From assembly GCF_020379485.1 (NCBI RefSeq), contig NC_063446.1:14940471-15004470 (forward strand): DNA of 64,000 nucleotides, read 5' to 3'. The notes beneath the pieces are model-generated. The model made no database searches. It saw only the letters and a program-made list of their open reading frames with translations, and was not told where the DNA came from. The DNA is from Brassica napus (taxonomy: Eukaryota; Streptophyta; Magnoliopsida; Brassicales; Brassicaceae). Made by a program: the position numbers and the translations under genes. Below are positions 1 to 13,914 of this stretch, piece by piece. Each line of letters begins with the position of its first letter. Position 1 is the stretch's first letter.

Positions 1-977
1 AGCTGAAAGTATTCCTTTGGTCCATCATCCAAAACGCTATACCCATTGGGGAAAACCTGCAAAGACGAGGCATTACCGCAGACATAAACTGCCCAAGATG
101 CAAAGAACAAGAGACGCCAATGCACCTGTTCTTTTCATGTCCATTTACGAAAAAGGTCTGGGAATTTGTACCTTTGAAACAGGCGGTGATCGTAGCTGTG
201 GAAGACACTATGAAGACGATGCTAGTCAAATTTCGATCAGCCATCTGTCTCCCCCCAACTGGAGTTCCAAACTTCGTGCTCCCATGGATCCTTTGGGCCT
301 TATGGACAGCAAGAAACAGGCTAATCTTTGAGGATAAAGCATCGACACCTGTGGAGATCGCAACAAAAGGCATTACTCTAGCAAAGGAAAGGAATGGAAT
401 CAAGCACAAATTGAGGAAAGCTCAAGACAGAAGCCACTACCTGGATCAGGATCATCCACTAAACGACAATCACTGCCCCAAGATCAGAATCATACTCGAA
501 CGATGACTTGTAGAACAGACGCCTCATGGGACAAGAACTCAATGAGGGCAGGCCTAGCCTGGATCTTCAAAAGGAACAGCAACGGTGAACAAAGACAAGG
601 ATCGGAGACTCAAAGCTTCGTATCTTCCCCCTTGATGGCTGAAGCCCTAGCGATTCGATCAGCCATCACTATGGCAGTAGAACTTGAGATCCCCGATGTC
701 AAAGTCTTCTCCGACTCTTCAACGCTCATCAGAGCTATCAACACCACGATGCAGGATAAGGAAATTTATGGAATCATCACCGACATCCATCAACTCTCCT
801 CTACGTTTAACTCAATCTCCTTCACGTTTCTGCCACGAACTCAGAACCAGGAAGCCGACGAGTTAGCTAAAAGAACTCTCCGTTTATCTTTACTTTCAAT
901 TTGTAATGGATCCCTAGTGGGCTAAACTGCCGTTTTATTAAGTTTAATGAAATCCTTAGTTGAACAAAAAAAAAAAA
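1..977 (+). mobile_element. 3' end of a LINE (non-LTR retrotransposon)
   Basis: The sequence enters from the left edge already inside the LINE coding region, runs through a zinc-binding reverse-transcriptase tail and an RNase H domain, and ends in a 12-base A tract (966-977), as expected of a retroposed copy. The 5' end and any left target-site duplication lie outside the window, so the element's full length cannot be judged. Confidence 0.85.
3..925 (+). pseudogene. LINE ORF2 C-terminus: zf-RVT plus RNase H, frameshifted
   Basis: Two overlapping frames together give the end of a plant LINE ORF2. Frame 3 (3-506, open to the window edge) encodes the zf-RVT zinc-binding region, with CPRC, then HLFFSCP and a following VWEF. 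Frame 2 (503-925) encodes a type I RNase H domain in which TDASW, the Glu of AEALAIRSA and FSDSS supply the usual D-E-D acidic residues; a late His/Asp region (NQEADELAK) is also present. The change of frame near 480-503 means no single protein is made, so this copy is dead. The domains are typical of Ta11-like LINEs of crucifers. The product would have been part of the polymerase that reverse-transcribes the element's own RNA at the target site. Confidence 0.85.
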
Positions 978-2059
978 TGTCATGAATATTTGAATCATTT
1001 AAAATGCCAATGAAATCATAAATTTACAATATGGTTATTAGTAATAGGAGTGCGCACCATTTTGTTTTCATAAGTAACCAATTACCATTTCTCCAATAAA
1101 AGCAATGGCATGAAAATAGTAGGGACTAAGTTAGGCAGCATCCCTTAATAGAACATGATAATCGGTAGTCACAGTTTCTGAAAGAAAAAAATATTAGTAT
1201 TATAATTACGTATTTGATGTCAAAAAAAATAAAAATAATTATGTATTTATCTTTGAATTTTCTTTATATAATAGAACTAATAATCAAATGAAAATATGTA
1301 TTATGAAAACTTTTCTCTTTTCTTTCATCAGTTTCCATTAATTTTTTATTTTATTTTGAGATAGTGTGTTAAGAACTTGCCAATGGGCAAACACGCGTGT
1401 TGTCTCCGTCAATGGCCTAACAATGCATGACTTTCCATTGACGATTCCTAGTACCAATTAACAATATTTCTATAATTTCCTTAGTTTTATTTTTATAGAA
1501 GAACTAGATGTTTTTCTGCACCATTTTCAATAATAATTTTTTTAAAATTAGATTATATTAAAAATATTTTTATTAATATTGGAAATTTTATTATTTTATC
1601 AATATTTTATTATAAATTTAATTTAATTAAACATAAAATTAAGATTAAAAATGTTTTTATTTATTTTAAATTATATTTAAGAATATATGTAATTATGTAT
1701 ATATTTAAAATTATGATCTTAGATATATTTTTATCTATTTCTGTTGGTTAAATATATTAAATTAATTTGTATAAAATTAATAAAAATTGATATTAAATTA
1801 TATAATTATCAAAAAATTAAAACAAAACAGTTTACAACATTTGTAGATATATAAAAGTTACTGATGGTTTTACGATTAACAAAATATTTAAAAAGAATAG
1901 TAGAAATTTTTGAAATTGTTAGTGGTAAAATTGTATGATTCTGAAAAATAATCAATAATATTTCAAAAATTTTAATGTAATATTCGATATTTTTATTTTA
2001 ATGATGATGTATGAGTCATTACATATTTTCTAAGAAATTACAAAATGTAGAAATTAACT
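978..2059. other. AT-rich spacer, no gene seen
   Basis: No credible coding region. A slightly GC-richer patch lies near 1380-1445. The stretch 1550-2000 is built of short A/T words resembling the AT-rich repeat at 12690-13330, and may be eroded transposon. Confidence 0.5.
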
Positions 2060-2069
2060 TTAAATGTAA

Positions 2070-2365
2070 CAGAAATTCTTTTTGATAGTTATTTATAATT
2101 TATTTTTACAAAAATAGACTTCTAAAGAGAAAAATGACCAAAAGAAGTTTTATTGAAGGATAATTATGCATTTATACTTGTAGAGTTAACTAATCTAAAA
2201 CTTAGGGTTTAAAGTTAATGAGTTGAGTTTTGGGGATGAGTTCAAATTTTTAAAAATAAAAAAAATATTAAAATTTTCAAAATAAAAAGGACTATTTTGG
2301 TCATTTTATTTTTTTGAGGGCTATTTTGTGATAAAAACTTAAAATGATTATTTGAGAGAATTGCC
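2070..2365. mobile_element. Small non-autonomous MULE-like MITE
   Basis: About 296 bp without coding capacity, flanked by an exact direct repeat TTAAATGTAA (2060-2069 and 2366-2375), which fits the 9-10 bp duplication made by Mutator-like transposases. The ends are imperfect inverted repeats: the left begins CAGAAATTCTTTTTGATAG, and the reverse complement of the right end begins GGCAATTCTCTCAAATAATC. Both then continue with AAAATAG and AAATGACCAAAA blocks. Confidence 0.7.
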
Positions 2366-2668
2366 TTAAATGTAATGTATATCATATTCTAAAAAAATTA
2401 CCAAAAATATAAATCAACATTAAATATAATTGTTTATGTCAGATTTAATCATAAAATATGTCATCATTTTAGTAGTCATATCCGTTTTGTGCGTGAAAAT
2501 AATAGTAAAAAAAAATGGCTAATTGCTTTTGGAATAATGTCTAGGAAATAACTAATTTTCAAAGTTAATAGGCGGATGTCATCGACATTTACTGCACTTA
2601 CACGTTACAACTGAAATAGTAAAATTCACAGCAAAGACATTGGAATATTTTTTTTTATCGAATCCACG

Positions 2669-3526
2669 TCCCCTATATATTAATTTAAGAACATTTGAAA
2701 AGAAATAACTTCAATTTTGTAATAATTAAAAAATATCTTTTGCTTATGTGTCAATCAATTAGTTAGTTAATTAATCCTACGTGTCAACTTCACATTGAAA
2801 TTGAAAAACATATTGGTCCAATTCGATTTTTATATCCCACTAGAAATATTTAATACCAACTATATGATAACATATCATATCAATTAAAGCAAGATGACTA
2901 TTTATTATATATTATTTCTTTAAATAAATCTTTCGAAATTAACTAATGTGATTATAATATATATAGTAATTAATGATTTTAAATAATGAAGATTTGCTAA
3001 TAATCTGTATGATTTCTATCATTTTGTTTAATTCTTTACGATTAAAATAAATTACACAATTACATTAATCATATATTAAAAATTTAGATTTTTTTGTATA
3101 TGTTTTTGAATTTTTCAAAGCGAGTATAAATAACTAAAACTGTTAAAAGTCTCACATAAACTTTTGTGATCAATGTTTAAATTTTTTTCTATAATAAAAT
3201 ACAATGTAATAAAATCATATAAATAAATGATTTTATTTTAATAGGTGTTTATGTTAATATATATATATATATATATACTTCATATTGTTTAAATTTAATT
3301 ATATATCATATATGATAGATAAGATTGATTGTTTTTATTTATTTATTCTAAAATAGTTGCGAGTAAACAAGAGCAGTCATTTGATTTATATGTGCAAGCC
3401 AATTTATTACATAATATTAATTGTTTTCTTAGTTATTTAATATATAATTATTATTTTATTATTTTATATTATGCAGAAAAATATAAAATAAGTATTTTTC
3501 TGCACAAGGCGCATATCTTAACCTAA
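2669..3526 (+). mobile_element. Non-autonomous Helitron, copy 1 of a two-copy family
   Basis: The left end TCCCCTATATATTA is shared with the Helitron that starts at 33024. The right end (about 3500-3526) is an eroded version of the same terminus: the stem partners around GCACAAGGCGC are damaged, followed by CTAA. Inside, blocks such as ACTGTTAAAAGTCTCACAT also match the 34.2-35.0 kb copy. No Rep/helicase sequence is present, so it would have been moved by a partner element. It includes a TA microsatellite at about 3260-3277. Confidence 0.65.
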
Positions 3527-6271
3527 GTATGTATCTCTTTAATAATTTTGAATCTTAAACATTTTCTAAATCTCAGACCAAAATAAAAAAAAGAAATGAG
3601 AATAAACTCAAAAATCAATATTTATATCGAGCAATAACCAAAATGACACAAAAAATAATATCGAAGATAGATAGGACTGGCACGTGAACGTAAACTTCTC
3701 ATGACCTTAATTAACTTTTAAATTGCTAAATCATGATATAAAACCGAGCTGACATAGTTTCATTATAACCAAATAGTAGGCATGAGATTCTTCGACCTAA
3801 ACGCTAGATTTTTATGCGATAAATAATTTTTTGACCTACAATATTTTCAAAAATGAGATTAGTTCATTAGTAAACAAATTATGTAATTAACAAAAAAGTT
3901 TTTACAAAATTGTTTAAGGGCCAAATATATTAATTCGATCAATAATATAATTTTTTTTCCATACGATATTTTTTAAATAATTTTTCTATAAATTTATCAT
4001 GCGCAAGACTCAGTTTTTATTCTAGTTATGAATTACTTTTGACCACTATGGTTGACTGTTTTATGATTATGCTTTTAAATCCACAAAACTATTGTTTTTT
4101 ATTTTTAAATCAACAAGACTAGTCGATCCCTTTTACATAAATCAATTTATTTTTTTATTATTCGATGTAAAGTGGATTTAAAGTTAAAAATAAATGTCGT
4201 ACAAATTCGTTTTGACTTTCATATTTATTTTAAATTACAGTAAAAATTTAAATCTTTAAACTATATTACAGTGTTGATGTAACTTATGTAACTTTTTCAT
4301 GTTAGTAATTTTTTTTTCTTTTTACGTGGAAATCTGTTTAGTTGTATCATTATTTTATATAGAAAAACAGTTTGAAATAACATAAATTAGCTATCATTTT
4401 TTAAAATAAATTCAATCCAAAATACTCTAATATTTAGGTTAAGTGTTTAATAATTATATTTTTGAGGTTTAGTACTTAGGAATTTAGATTGAGTTTATAA
4501 ACTTCTATATATGTTTTATAAATTATTCTTAAACATTTATCATTTTATGGATAATTTAGTAGGGTTAATTTAGTCTTTTTATCACAAATATAAAATAATT
4601 ATAAAAGTGGTTATCCATTAAAGATAAATTTAGAAAATAATATTTAATGTATGGTAAAATTAAAAAAAAAATCTTCTATATATTTGTGATTCAATTTTGT
4701 TTCATACTAAAGATCCAGAAATTTATTTGTATTATCTGATATAAATAATTATAAACTGCACTTCTTAAATTCGAATACAAACTTTTTGATATAGAAATAT
4801 TAATGAATTTTTAAAAAGGACTTTAAACTCATATAACTTGTTTGATATTTGAAAGTATTTTCCCAAAACTTACAACCTTGCCACTGAAGAGTAGACAAAG
4901 CAACATTGAGCCTGGTCTCATCCGTCCTACACATTATTTATTTGCGTAATAAAACACACATCATTTTGACTTAAAAAAATGCACACATCATCATTAAAGT
5001 GTAAACGGTAAAACACTCTTTCCAATTTAGAGGTATATAAGACTCTAGCAAGCCTCCTTATTTTAGAGAGGAACATCTTTCAAAACCAGGAGATAATCAA
5101 CAATCATCCTTAAATTTACTTTTAAAAGAATTAGTAATTTTTATTTTAGTCTTTAACATTATTAATAATTAAGTATAATTATGATAGATTCATAAATTAA
5201 TAAATATAGTATCCAAAAGATATTAAATATAATATTTGTAAGAAATAAAATAATATAAGGTCAAATATTATAAAAATATTATAAAAATTACCTTCAAATA
5301 ATTTAATCAAAATATTTTTAAGAGAATATAACGATAAATATTAAAATATAGTATATAAAAAAGTTATTCATATAACTGTGAAACATGCATAATTGCCGCT
5401 TTAAAATATTTTATGAATAAAATGTGAAACATGCATACATCTTTCAATTTGATTGTAGGAATAAAATGAAAATAATTTTTTTATTTACAATAAAATCAAA
5501 GTTAATTTTTCTAAACACTTTAAAATATTTTAGTGTTAGTTTTCTTATTTTACACCTAAATTTAGTCTACATTTAAGGGGTTGATTGGTTGTAACAATAG
5601 GTGGTCTAGAAATCCAAATTTTTATTTAAAACCATATTATATCAACCAATTAACTTTTTTTTTTCTTAAAATAACTATAGCCAAAAATATTTTATAAAAT
5701 TAAAATATGAATGTATAAAAATTTAATTTCTAGAGCAAAACACATAGTTCTTTCCAACAAATAAATATATAAATTAAATTCTACATCCATAATCATAAAG
5801 TTACACTGCATTCTAATCACCCCGTAAAACACATAGTTTATTAACATCATATAACCGAATAAAAAAGTTCTATTTATAAAATAAATCAATATATATACCT
5901 TAAAATTAATCTTTCTTCTTATTTGATATAAAATCATAATTGAAAATATATAGATCTAAAATATTTTTTCTACAAATTAATAAAATATCATAATTCTAAT
6001 ATTATTAATTTATAGACTTTTTACTGAATATCCCTAACACCACTGTTATTTTACAGAATCACCATTCTAAAATTATACCAATCATTCTTAACTAAAATCA
6101 CTGTTATTTTTGGCATCTATTAATGTTGCATTCACTTCGCAGTACATTTTAAAAAAATTCACTTTCACAACATTATTACAACTACTTATTGCTTGTGACG
6201 CAGGGAATACTAAGACCCAGCATAGCCACATAGGAGCATATATATGAGATTTAACTTTATTGTCTCATTTA
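3527..6271. other. AT-rich intergenic DNA
   Basis: Reading frames here are short and low in complexity, and no family can be recognised. Around 4430-4620 there are phrases like those of the small MULE MITEs in this window (a TTTAGTACTTAGG-type core), so an eroded copy may be present. It forms the region downstream of chitinase 1. Confidence 0.5.
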
Positions 6272-6341
6272 TTATTTCATAACTTCAACTTTCTCCATCA
6301 CTTCCCACGTCAAGTGTGTGCGTGTTTGTTCGAATAACTCT

Positions 6342-7695
6342 TTAGCAGCTAAGGTTAGGACCAGGGTCCACACCAAGCTGTCCACAATAGTCTCTATAGT
6401 ACCTAATCCTTGCATTGACCGCACCTGAGTTCCCACCGTTACACTCCATTCCATTGATGGCTCTAATGGTGGCTCCAAACCCTTGGTTTAGTACCGGTCT
6501 TACGCTATTCATCCAAAACCACAGACCCGTCCTGAAAGCGACAGTTGGGTTGCTACTCACTAGCTCGGGCTGGCCTAAGAGGTTAAGGTTGAGACTCTGG
6601 CCACAAGCTCCGTAGTTGTAGTTCCATGATAGTTGAATCGGACCACGTCCGAAGTAGCCTTTGCCTGGTGCACATGGGTACTGCCTGTTGTTCTCGTCGC
6701 AGTAGTCACGTGAAGCTCCGTTTATTTCTTCTACGTAGCAGAAATCTATAGAGGATAAAGATACACATGAAACGAACTGCTTTAGGATACTTGTCAAAAT
6801 AAATTGCTTTAGGATCATTCCAACTAATTGAGATCACGTCATATCAGTTTCATTTTATTATATCGAAGGTTTATTATTCTTTTCTTTCAATAATCGAGGG
6901 TTTACGAGTTTTCAAAAAAAAAAAAATAATAACCGAGGGTTTATTCTTATGTCTTAGACTGGTTTTACGTGTTATATAATCAGCATCTTTTAATTTTTTT
7001 TAAACGAACGTTTAGAGATATCCATGCCTAAGATTTTGACAATATATAGAGTACTCCATTTGTATTTTCTTGTTTAAAAATTAGAATCGGCGATTACGGA
7101 GACTAGATGTATATACACAAATTTTGTTATTTCTATAAGATATTATTATTTTTTGTCCATTGCTCATAAACTTAAACTAAATTTTAGTTTTGGTCGGTAA
7201 AATATATTATTCTGAGGAACGGTTATATCTGACCATGTTTTGTTTACATGGCTAATATATTAAAGGAAGCGAAGAGAGAAAGTGATTCTTACGTCCAGTC
7301 TCGTGGGTGAAATGAGCAAACATGGTTGCAATTTCACGTCTAGTAACCGAATTGGCAAAGTTTGGGAAAGTATTTGCGGCGTTAATGAAAGAATCACGGG
7401 TGTAGAAATTCTTCCCGGCGCAACCACCACCGGCTTGATTGATAATACCGTTAAAGAAAGCTTGTGTCACAATGCTACCAACTGATCCACCACCAGCGGG
7501 AGAAGGGGTTCCACCAGGGCTTCTGCAAGGGCCTGATCGGCAACCAGTACCACAATAAGCGTCGGTGGAACCGCAGTAACCGAACTGACTGCAACACAGG
7601 TTTGGGGCACAACCGCAGTTTTGAGACTTGACGGTTTCTGAGTATAAACCTAAGAGGCAAAGAAAAAGAACCAAGGATAATTTTGTGAGAGCCAT
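6342..7695 (-). CDS. Class IV chitinase (hevein domain + GH19), gene 1
   Basis: Secreted endochitinase that hydrolyses beta-1,4-N-acetylglucosamine chains, a defence enzyme against fungal walls. Exons are 7695-7293 and 6745-6342 on the minus strand, with a 547 bp intron (GTAAG donor, TATAG acceptor, phase 1), giving 268 residues, the usual class IV length. An N-terminal signal peptide (about residues 1-24) is followed by a hevein/CBM18 domain (about 25-57) with eight cysteines, a short Gly/Pro linker and the GH19 domain. Catalytic Glu132 lies in HETG and Glu141 in CYVEE; the [14 protein letters not shown] substrate loop and the C-terminal NLSC are intact. The start codon was chosen because it directly precedes the signal peptide and a TATA box lies about 45 bp upstream. 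It resembles Arabidopsis At2g43590 (from memory). It is the first of four tandem genes on this strand and appears functional. Confidence 0.95.
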
Positions 7696-7740
7696 GTTTT
7701 GTGTAATTGTATTGTAGATGGGAAGGAAGAGGGTGTGAGA

Positions 7741-7750
7741 TATATATATA
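7741..7750 (-). promoter_or_regulatory. TATA box of chitinase gene 1
   Basis: An alternating TA run reading TATATATATA lies about 45 bp upstream of the start codon at 7695, leaving a very short 5' leader. A TTGAC core (7854-7858, plus strand), the heart of a W-box bound by WRKY factors, lies a further 100 bp upstream. Its role is inferred only. Confidence 0.6.
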
Positions 7751-7759
7751 GGGATAAAT

Positions 7760-8698
7760 GTTGGGTAGTTTTGTCATTTACTTTTGTAAATAAAAAGTTG
7801 TTTTATCTATAATAGTATTTTTAAATATATATTTATGTATTTGTAAAACGAGTTTGACTTTTAGTCTTGCTCTTGCCCAAGATAAATACTTTGGATTTGG
7901 TCTATGAGTGAGAACTCAATTTTCTTTTACAAACAAGATAGTTATGTATTACAGTATTTTTCTCACTTTTGTATTATAATTTACAAAATTAAATATCTTT
8001 TGTTTTGCTAACTTATTTGATTTTGCATATGATGGAACAATATAATAACATCTTTATCCCTGGACCCCAAATTATTTTTTTATTTTTATTTTTTTTCTCT
8101 GATTTAAAAAAAAATTAAAAACCCTCCAATCGCGAATCGCCAAAATCGATGCTTATTTAGGCAGCAAAAACCCCCTTATTTTTGAAAATGGTAGGATCCA
8201 CCCACTATTTTATTCTTATTTTTTAAGCACTCCCTAAACTCCATGGTTAATGATGCTCTAAGTTGCTTTAAAAAAATGATGGAACAATATAAGTTGATGT
8301 ATTATTAATCTACTTAATTCATGTTTGTACGAACTCTATAGAGCAAATAGCCGACACAAATCTGAACTGGTTCTCGAGACTCTGTGGGCAAAGTGGCAGA
8401 ACACCTACCTCTTCTTGCAATTTTGAGCACTAGGATTTGATGTCATCTTCCTTCTGAGGCAATGGAGCCATTAATTAGGTGAAAACACAATAAACTGTAA
8501 TTTTGGTCTTTTTCTTTGTAAGAACCTATCAATCGTTTTTTGAAACTCTCATATTATATGTACAATTTAGTTTAATTTCAATTTAAAGGTTGTTTTATAT
8601 AGTTTTCAGCCGAATGAACGAACGATTTAGGTATTACCATTAACCACTCTAAAGATATGCCTTTTAGAATTATATTTATATTTTAAGTTTTTGTTAAC
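7760..8698. other. Upstream region of chitinase 1, no gene seen
   Basis: AT-rich DNA with poly-T and poly-A runs. A moderately balanced stretch at 8330-8480 has no open frame that can be followed. No family was recognised. Confidence 0.5.
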
Positions 8699-8800
8699 TT
8701 TTTTTTTTTTTTTTTTTTAAACCAGGATGGTTTCGGGCCTTCGGCCTTAATCCCTCCTAGGCCCGGGGCCGGCCGGCGCTGATACCGATAACACGGCGTA
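8699..8800 (-). other. GC-rich block with a 20-base A tail (retroelement 3' end?)
   Basis: A run of 20 T (8699-8718) is followed by an abruptly GC-rich block (8722-8800) containing GGCCCGGGGCCGGCC. Read on the minus strand it is a GC-rich sequence ending in poly(A), which suggests the 3' tail of a SINE or LINE. No target duplication was found, so the type is uncertain. Confidence 0.4.
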
Positions 8801-9786
8801 AAGAAAATTTGATTAGAGAAATCTATGTGTTTTTATAAAGAAAATTTACCATAAATTCTGACGACATCTTTTGAGACAAATATTTTTGGAAGGTTTGTTA
8901 TCGGAATGGAGAGTAGTTATATCACCGAAGAAATGTTTAAAACTTCAAGAGATTAGGGCTGCTAGAATATAATGTGAGATATTTATTGAGAATGACCATT
9001 CGTTATCGCAAAATTATTTATTACTAAAAGATTACAAATGACAAAATATAACGAGGCTCCATTGCGTTGCTGACCAACATCTGTTAAGAGCCGACTCAAA
9101 GAAAAGTATTAGTATAAATGAGCTGTGATATAATTACTTACTGATAAGAGTTTAGAGAGCTTCATCTTAAAATTAACACAATTAACGAAATTCGTCCATA
9201 ATTTTACATATCTGATTTCTAAAAGAAATGTTACTACATGTATCTACAAATAAAATATAAAATATAAATATAAAATATAAAATAAAAATGAAATAGACAA
9301 TATGAAAAACAAGTCGATATACGATACAGAAATTTCGAGTGCAAATGGTTGTCACTAGAAGAACTAGTGAAACAAAGATGACTAGAATAGAGATAAATGA
9401 CAAAAGGATGATAAATAATAATTTTACGTTATTCATTCTTCTAACAAATAACAGAATAACAAAAAAAAAAAGGAGCTAGATTTTGTTAAAAATCCAGTTT
9501 TTTCAGAAAAAGTGGAAGAAATATTTCCACTCTTTCAGTTACAAAAAAAAAAATATATTTCCACTTTTTCATTTAAATGATAATATTCAGAAGAATGCAA
9601 AATTCTATCAATTTTATTCATCTATTTATGATGCAACCATTTGCTTCATGTTTTGACATTTTAACTTAGTACTTTAGTAAACGTTTAAAAAGTAGTTTAC
9701 GTTTCACAATTTTTTTTGAACTTAACGTTACACAAAAAAAATCAGCTTATCTTATTACCAGTGGCTACCTCGTCTAGCGTTTCCTA
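8801..9786. other. AT-rich spacer
   Basis: No gene. A minus-strand frame at 9182-9436 is almost entirely hydrophobic, low-complexity residues from A/T-rich DNA and is not believed to be coding. Confidence 0.5.
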
Positions 9787-9906
9787 AAGGCGGCCCTAAG
9801 AAGTGAAGTCGCATATGTCACATAAGTCTTGGTACCATGTGAGCCAAGGCGGCCGTGAAGAAGAGAAGTCGCATATTTCACTATAAATCTTGGTACCATG
9901 TGAGCC
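9787..9906. repeat. 59 bp tandem repeat, two copies
   Basis: Two adjacent copies begin AAGGCGGCC at 9787 and 9846. Both contain GAAGTCGCATAT and end in TTGGTACCATGTGAGCCA. They differ by a few substitutions and small indels. No coding or transposon context was seen. Confidence 0.8.
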
Positions 9907-12689
9907 ATTGGTTGGGTCCACTATCTGGCTATTCAAATTCAATTAATATAAATCTAAGTTTATGTTTACGATTCAATTCCAGCCATTTTGATATTTCTTC
10001 TCCATAGATGTATTACATTTTTCTTAATCCTATACACAAATCATAAATATAGCAAATAAATAAGTACTAGTAATACATATTCATGTCTCACAGACAATGT
10101 GTAGCTAATTTCCTAAGAAGGATATAAATTGAAATAAACATGCAACTCATAAAATAAAAACCAAAGGAGAAATAATATATATTTTTATAAGAAAATAAAA
10201 AATCTTACAGTCGATGGGTTTATGGAAATAAACATGCGATCAATCAATATGTGTAAAAATAATGGGTTACACGAAGATTGCGAACGAATCATCCACCATA
10301 ATATAACCAAAAAGATTGTTGAGATCATAAGCAGTATAATTATGATGGTTAACTCTCTGGATTGTGAATGATTAACTCTCTGGATTATACTTTGTCAAAA
10401 AAACTCTATGGATTGTATGACTTCATCCTGTTTTGATTTTTTGGATCTTTCAAAACTTTATAGCTCTTTTTTGATAAAAAAAATGGTTTCATCTCTTTGT
10501 CGAGAATCCAAAAATTATAAATAGTTTTTTCTAACGTGAATTGAATCGGAGCAGCAGAAGGCTACTAGCAGTCTCTTTGTCACAGGCGAACTCGACTTTA
10601 GTAAAACTTTATAGCTTTGTCCAGCCTTTGTAACAGAACCTGTTATTTTAGTATATTAATTAACATGTAATAGAAAAAGACTGTTAGCAAAAAAGAACAT
10701 CAACAACACCTTCACGATAACTACTGAAATTAATATATGTAGTCTTTGGGTTAAGGCTAAAACTTTCGATACAACAAAGTCATGACTCATATGCACTGGC
10801 GTGCCATTTACGTCGCATACGTTGAAGAGTCGACAGCAATTATTTTTGACAATTCAAAGGTATCGGTTTCGATTTTTCTGGTGGAAGTGACAACTGTGCC
10901 CGATATTGTGGATTCCAGTTCGGTCGCTAGAGTGGAAGTTCAGGATCGTATGATTCCGTAACCGACACTTTCTGTTGAAACTATTTTGCTTTAAGAAATC
11001 AAAATTCATGTCATATGGCATGGTTTCCTCTCGCGTCTCTTTATCTAGTTACTAACTTACTAGTAGATTAGCGAAGACCCTACTGTTTACATGGATTTAA
11101 CGATACGGAAAAGGGCGTTTTTTATTTTTTTTTGTCAACTAGGAAAAGGGGCGTTTAACATATAGTTTTCAAACATGGATTCGAATTCGACGTGGGTTTT
11201 AAAAGTGAAGATATTCTAGGGCAAATAAATTATAGAAACTAACGGCATTAAATTACTAACCGAAACAAAATTTAATTATTTGAATAAATAGTCTGATTTA
11301 TTTTGCTTAATATAAAAATGTAAAGCTAACGAGTTAATTAATTTGACGTAGTTGCGTTGGATGAATAGAGGTTTTCAAATGAAAGCTCATGATCTATGAA
11401 TAGACAAGAAACCATTATCTCACACTTGTTTAAGTGGTCTAATTAAATTCTATATATTTAGATATTAAAACATAATTATATAAAGTAATATTATTAGAAA
11501 CATAATCTTGAGCACTTATTGCAATAAAAGTGCTCTTAGATGGGGTATATGCAAACTCACTCATTCTTTGAAAAACTCATTCTTTAAAAAAAAATCATCT
11601 TTTATTTGTAGACGTATCGTAAATATATTATTATCATTTATTGTTTCATAGAGTACACATCTGCATAGGACCGAGAAATTTATCCATTAATTTTAAAAAT
11701 CAATATCGGTTTAAGAGTTGGACATACACTCCGCTCCGCCTTTTATACAAATAGATGTATATCTACAATTAAATATAAAACTTTAAATGTATAATTTTAT
11801 GTAATTATTCATTTAACATATAATTTTATTTATAAAATTATCATAAAAGTATTAAACTAAGAAAGGAATATAAAATCTTTACAAAAACTAAAAAATTTCT
11901 AAAGTCTTATGCTTTATAAAAAAATAATTAATTTAAAAAATTTAGGGAACAAGTAGTTCCATTAATCTTTATTTTTTTTATGTAAAAATTATTTTTTTGA
12001 AAACAAACTTGTATATTTTTTTTTTCTAATTTTTTTTTTGAATTTAACAAAGTGGATGAGATATTTGTAAATATCCATAAATATTCGCAAATATCTATAT
12101 TTTTTTGGATATCCCAAAAACCGGATATCTATATTTTAGAAGCAAAATTAATTGAAAAATTAGAAATATGTAAAATACGAAGTAAAATACAAATACTAAA
12201 ATTCTGGTAGTATTTGATCTCTATTCACACCTACATGCACATTAACTTCTTCTTCTTGTCTATGGTACAATAATTATTTTCATCAACAGATCCATATACA
12301 TCACTGATGGTAGTTTATAGTCTATTCGGTGTTCAAAAAAAAGAAAAGTTTATAATCTATTCAATTATTTTTCTTCTAGAGTGGTCTCCCACCGGTATCA
12401 TTGCATACATAAAAGTCAAAGTCATCGGCTATTCATCAACACTTGCAAAGTACCTGTTTTTAAGCGCAAGAAAGAAATTAGTGCGATGTATTATGTGTTT
12501 TCTACGTTATGCGCACAAATATTTTATTTTATTTTTAAATTAAAATTATTTTTTTTAAATTAAAAATTATAATTATAATTTATTATTTCTTAAATAAAAT
12601 TTTAATTTAATTTCGATTCAACCAAATTAAATTGTATTAGTATTTTATTTGATTTCTTAAATACTAATTACTTTGGTTAAAATTAAATT
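9907..12689. other. Intergenic DNA, no gene recognised
   Basis: A less AT-rich stretch at about 10760-10980 could be a remnant of unique or coding sequence, but frames are short and no family is recognised. The frame at 12307-12543 is low-complexity and not credible. Confidence 0.4.
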
Positions 12690-13330
12690 AAATTGTATAA
12701 AATTAAGAAGAAATTTGGTTACAAAATTTATAATTATAAAAAAATTAAAATAATTGAAGAAATTTTTATATATTTAAAAAATATAATTGAAGAAATTTTT
12801 ATAAATACAAGTTTTTTATATATAAAAAACAAAGTATGTAATTAAGGAACATAAAATTATAATAAAATTGTATTTTCAATTTTTTTTAAATTATATGATA
12901 TATTATTACATTATCTTACTGTTATATTTGATTAGATTAGCTTAATTATGATATCTGACTTTTTATTACATAAATATAAATGTTCATGTAACAAGTTTTA
13001 TTATAGTTAAAATATATTAAAATAAAATTATATAAAATTTAAAATAATTTTTTACAAAATTTATAATTATAAAAAATTAAATTGAAATGGTATTTAAGAA
13101 TATTTCTAGATATTAAAAGGAATTTTTTATTAAGATTCAAAGTGTATAATTAAGAAAAGAAAATTTTCATAAAATTATGAGAATTATAATTAAGTTTTAC
13201 TTTCAAAATCTTGTAAAATTATTTATAAAATTATTTATTTATTACATTGTTTCCGGGTGTTATATTTGATTATATTAATCTAATTATGATATATGAGTTA
13301 ATACCATATTTTAAAAGTTTTTTTATCATA
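12690..13330. repeat. Diverged AT-rich tandem duplication, period about 335 bp
   Basis: Landmarks repeat at a constant spacing: ACAAAATTTATAATTATA at 12721 and 13054, and GTTATATTTGATTA at 12921 and 13259. Similar phrases occur near 1640-2000, suggesting a dispersed AT-rich element. Confidence 0.6.
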
Positions 13331-13914
13331 AAATGTTTTTTCATAAATGTTAATATTCATATCACATTAACCATGAGTCATGTCATAATTGTTACTAGGC
13401 TTTGTCATTTTTTTAATAATTCTTTTGTAGAAAAAATACATTATCAAGATTTAAAAAATTACTTTGCAAATAATGTCTAAAAGAAAATAATTTCTTATTA
13501 AGACAAACAAAACAAAAAGTTATAGTACATCTACATCATTTTCTGTACATTTATCGTGCCATGTATTTGAACGCAAGCAAGCAAAAAGTAAAAAAAAACA
13601 ATTTATGAATTATCATAGATGACTGTCAGTATTTCTTTTTTTTTTTATCAAAGATGACTGTCAGTATATAAACTTGTTACAATGTTTTAAAATTGTACTA
13701 CAATAATCTGAAATTAATTTTGATTTATAGTTTTTTTTTGTTATAACTCATAACGTCAAATATCATGCGTTAATAGCTGATTTTTTTTTTTGGTAATAGC
13801 TGAGTTTTTTTTTGAAAGTTTGTTAAATAACATATATGACTTATAAATCAACACCTCCAGTTTATATTACTCAAATGTGATATATATTACTAAATAACAT
13901 ATATGAAAGTCTCT

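Noticed and set aside
9182..9436. 84-codon minus-strand frame of hydrophobic residues
   Set aside because: It arises from A/T-only triplets, with no motif and no promoter or splice context.
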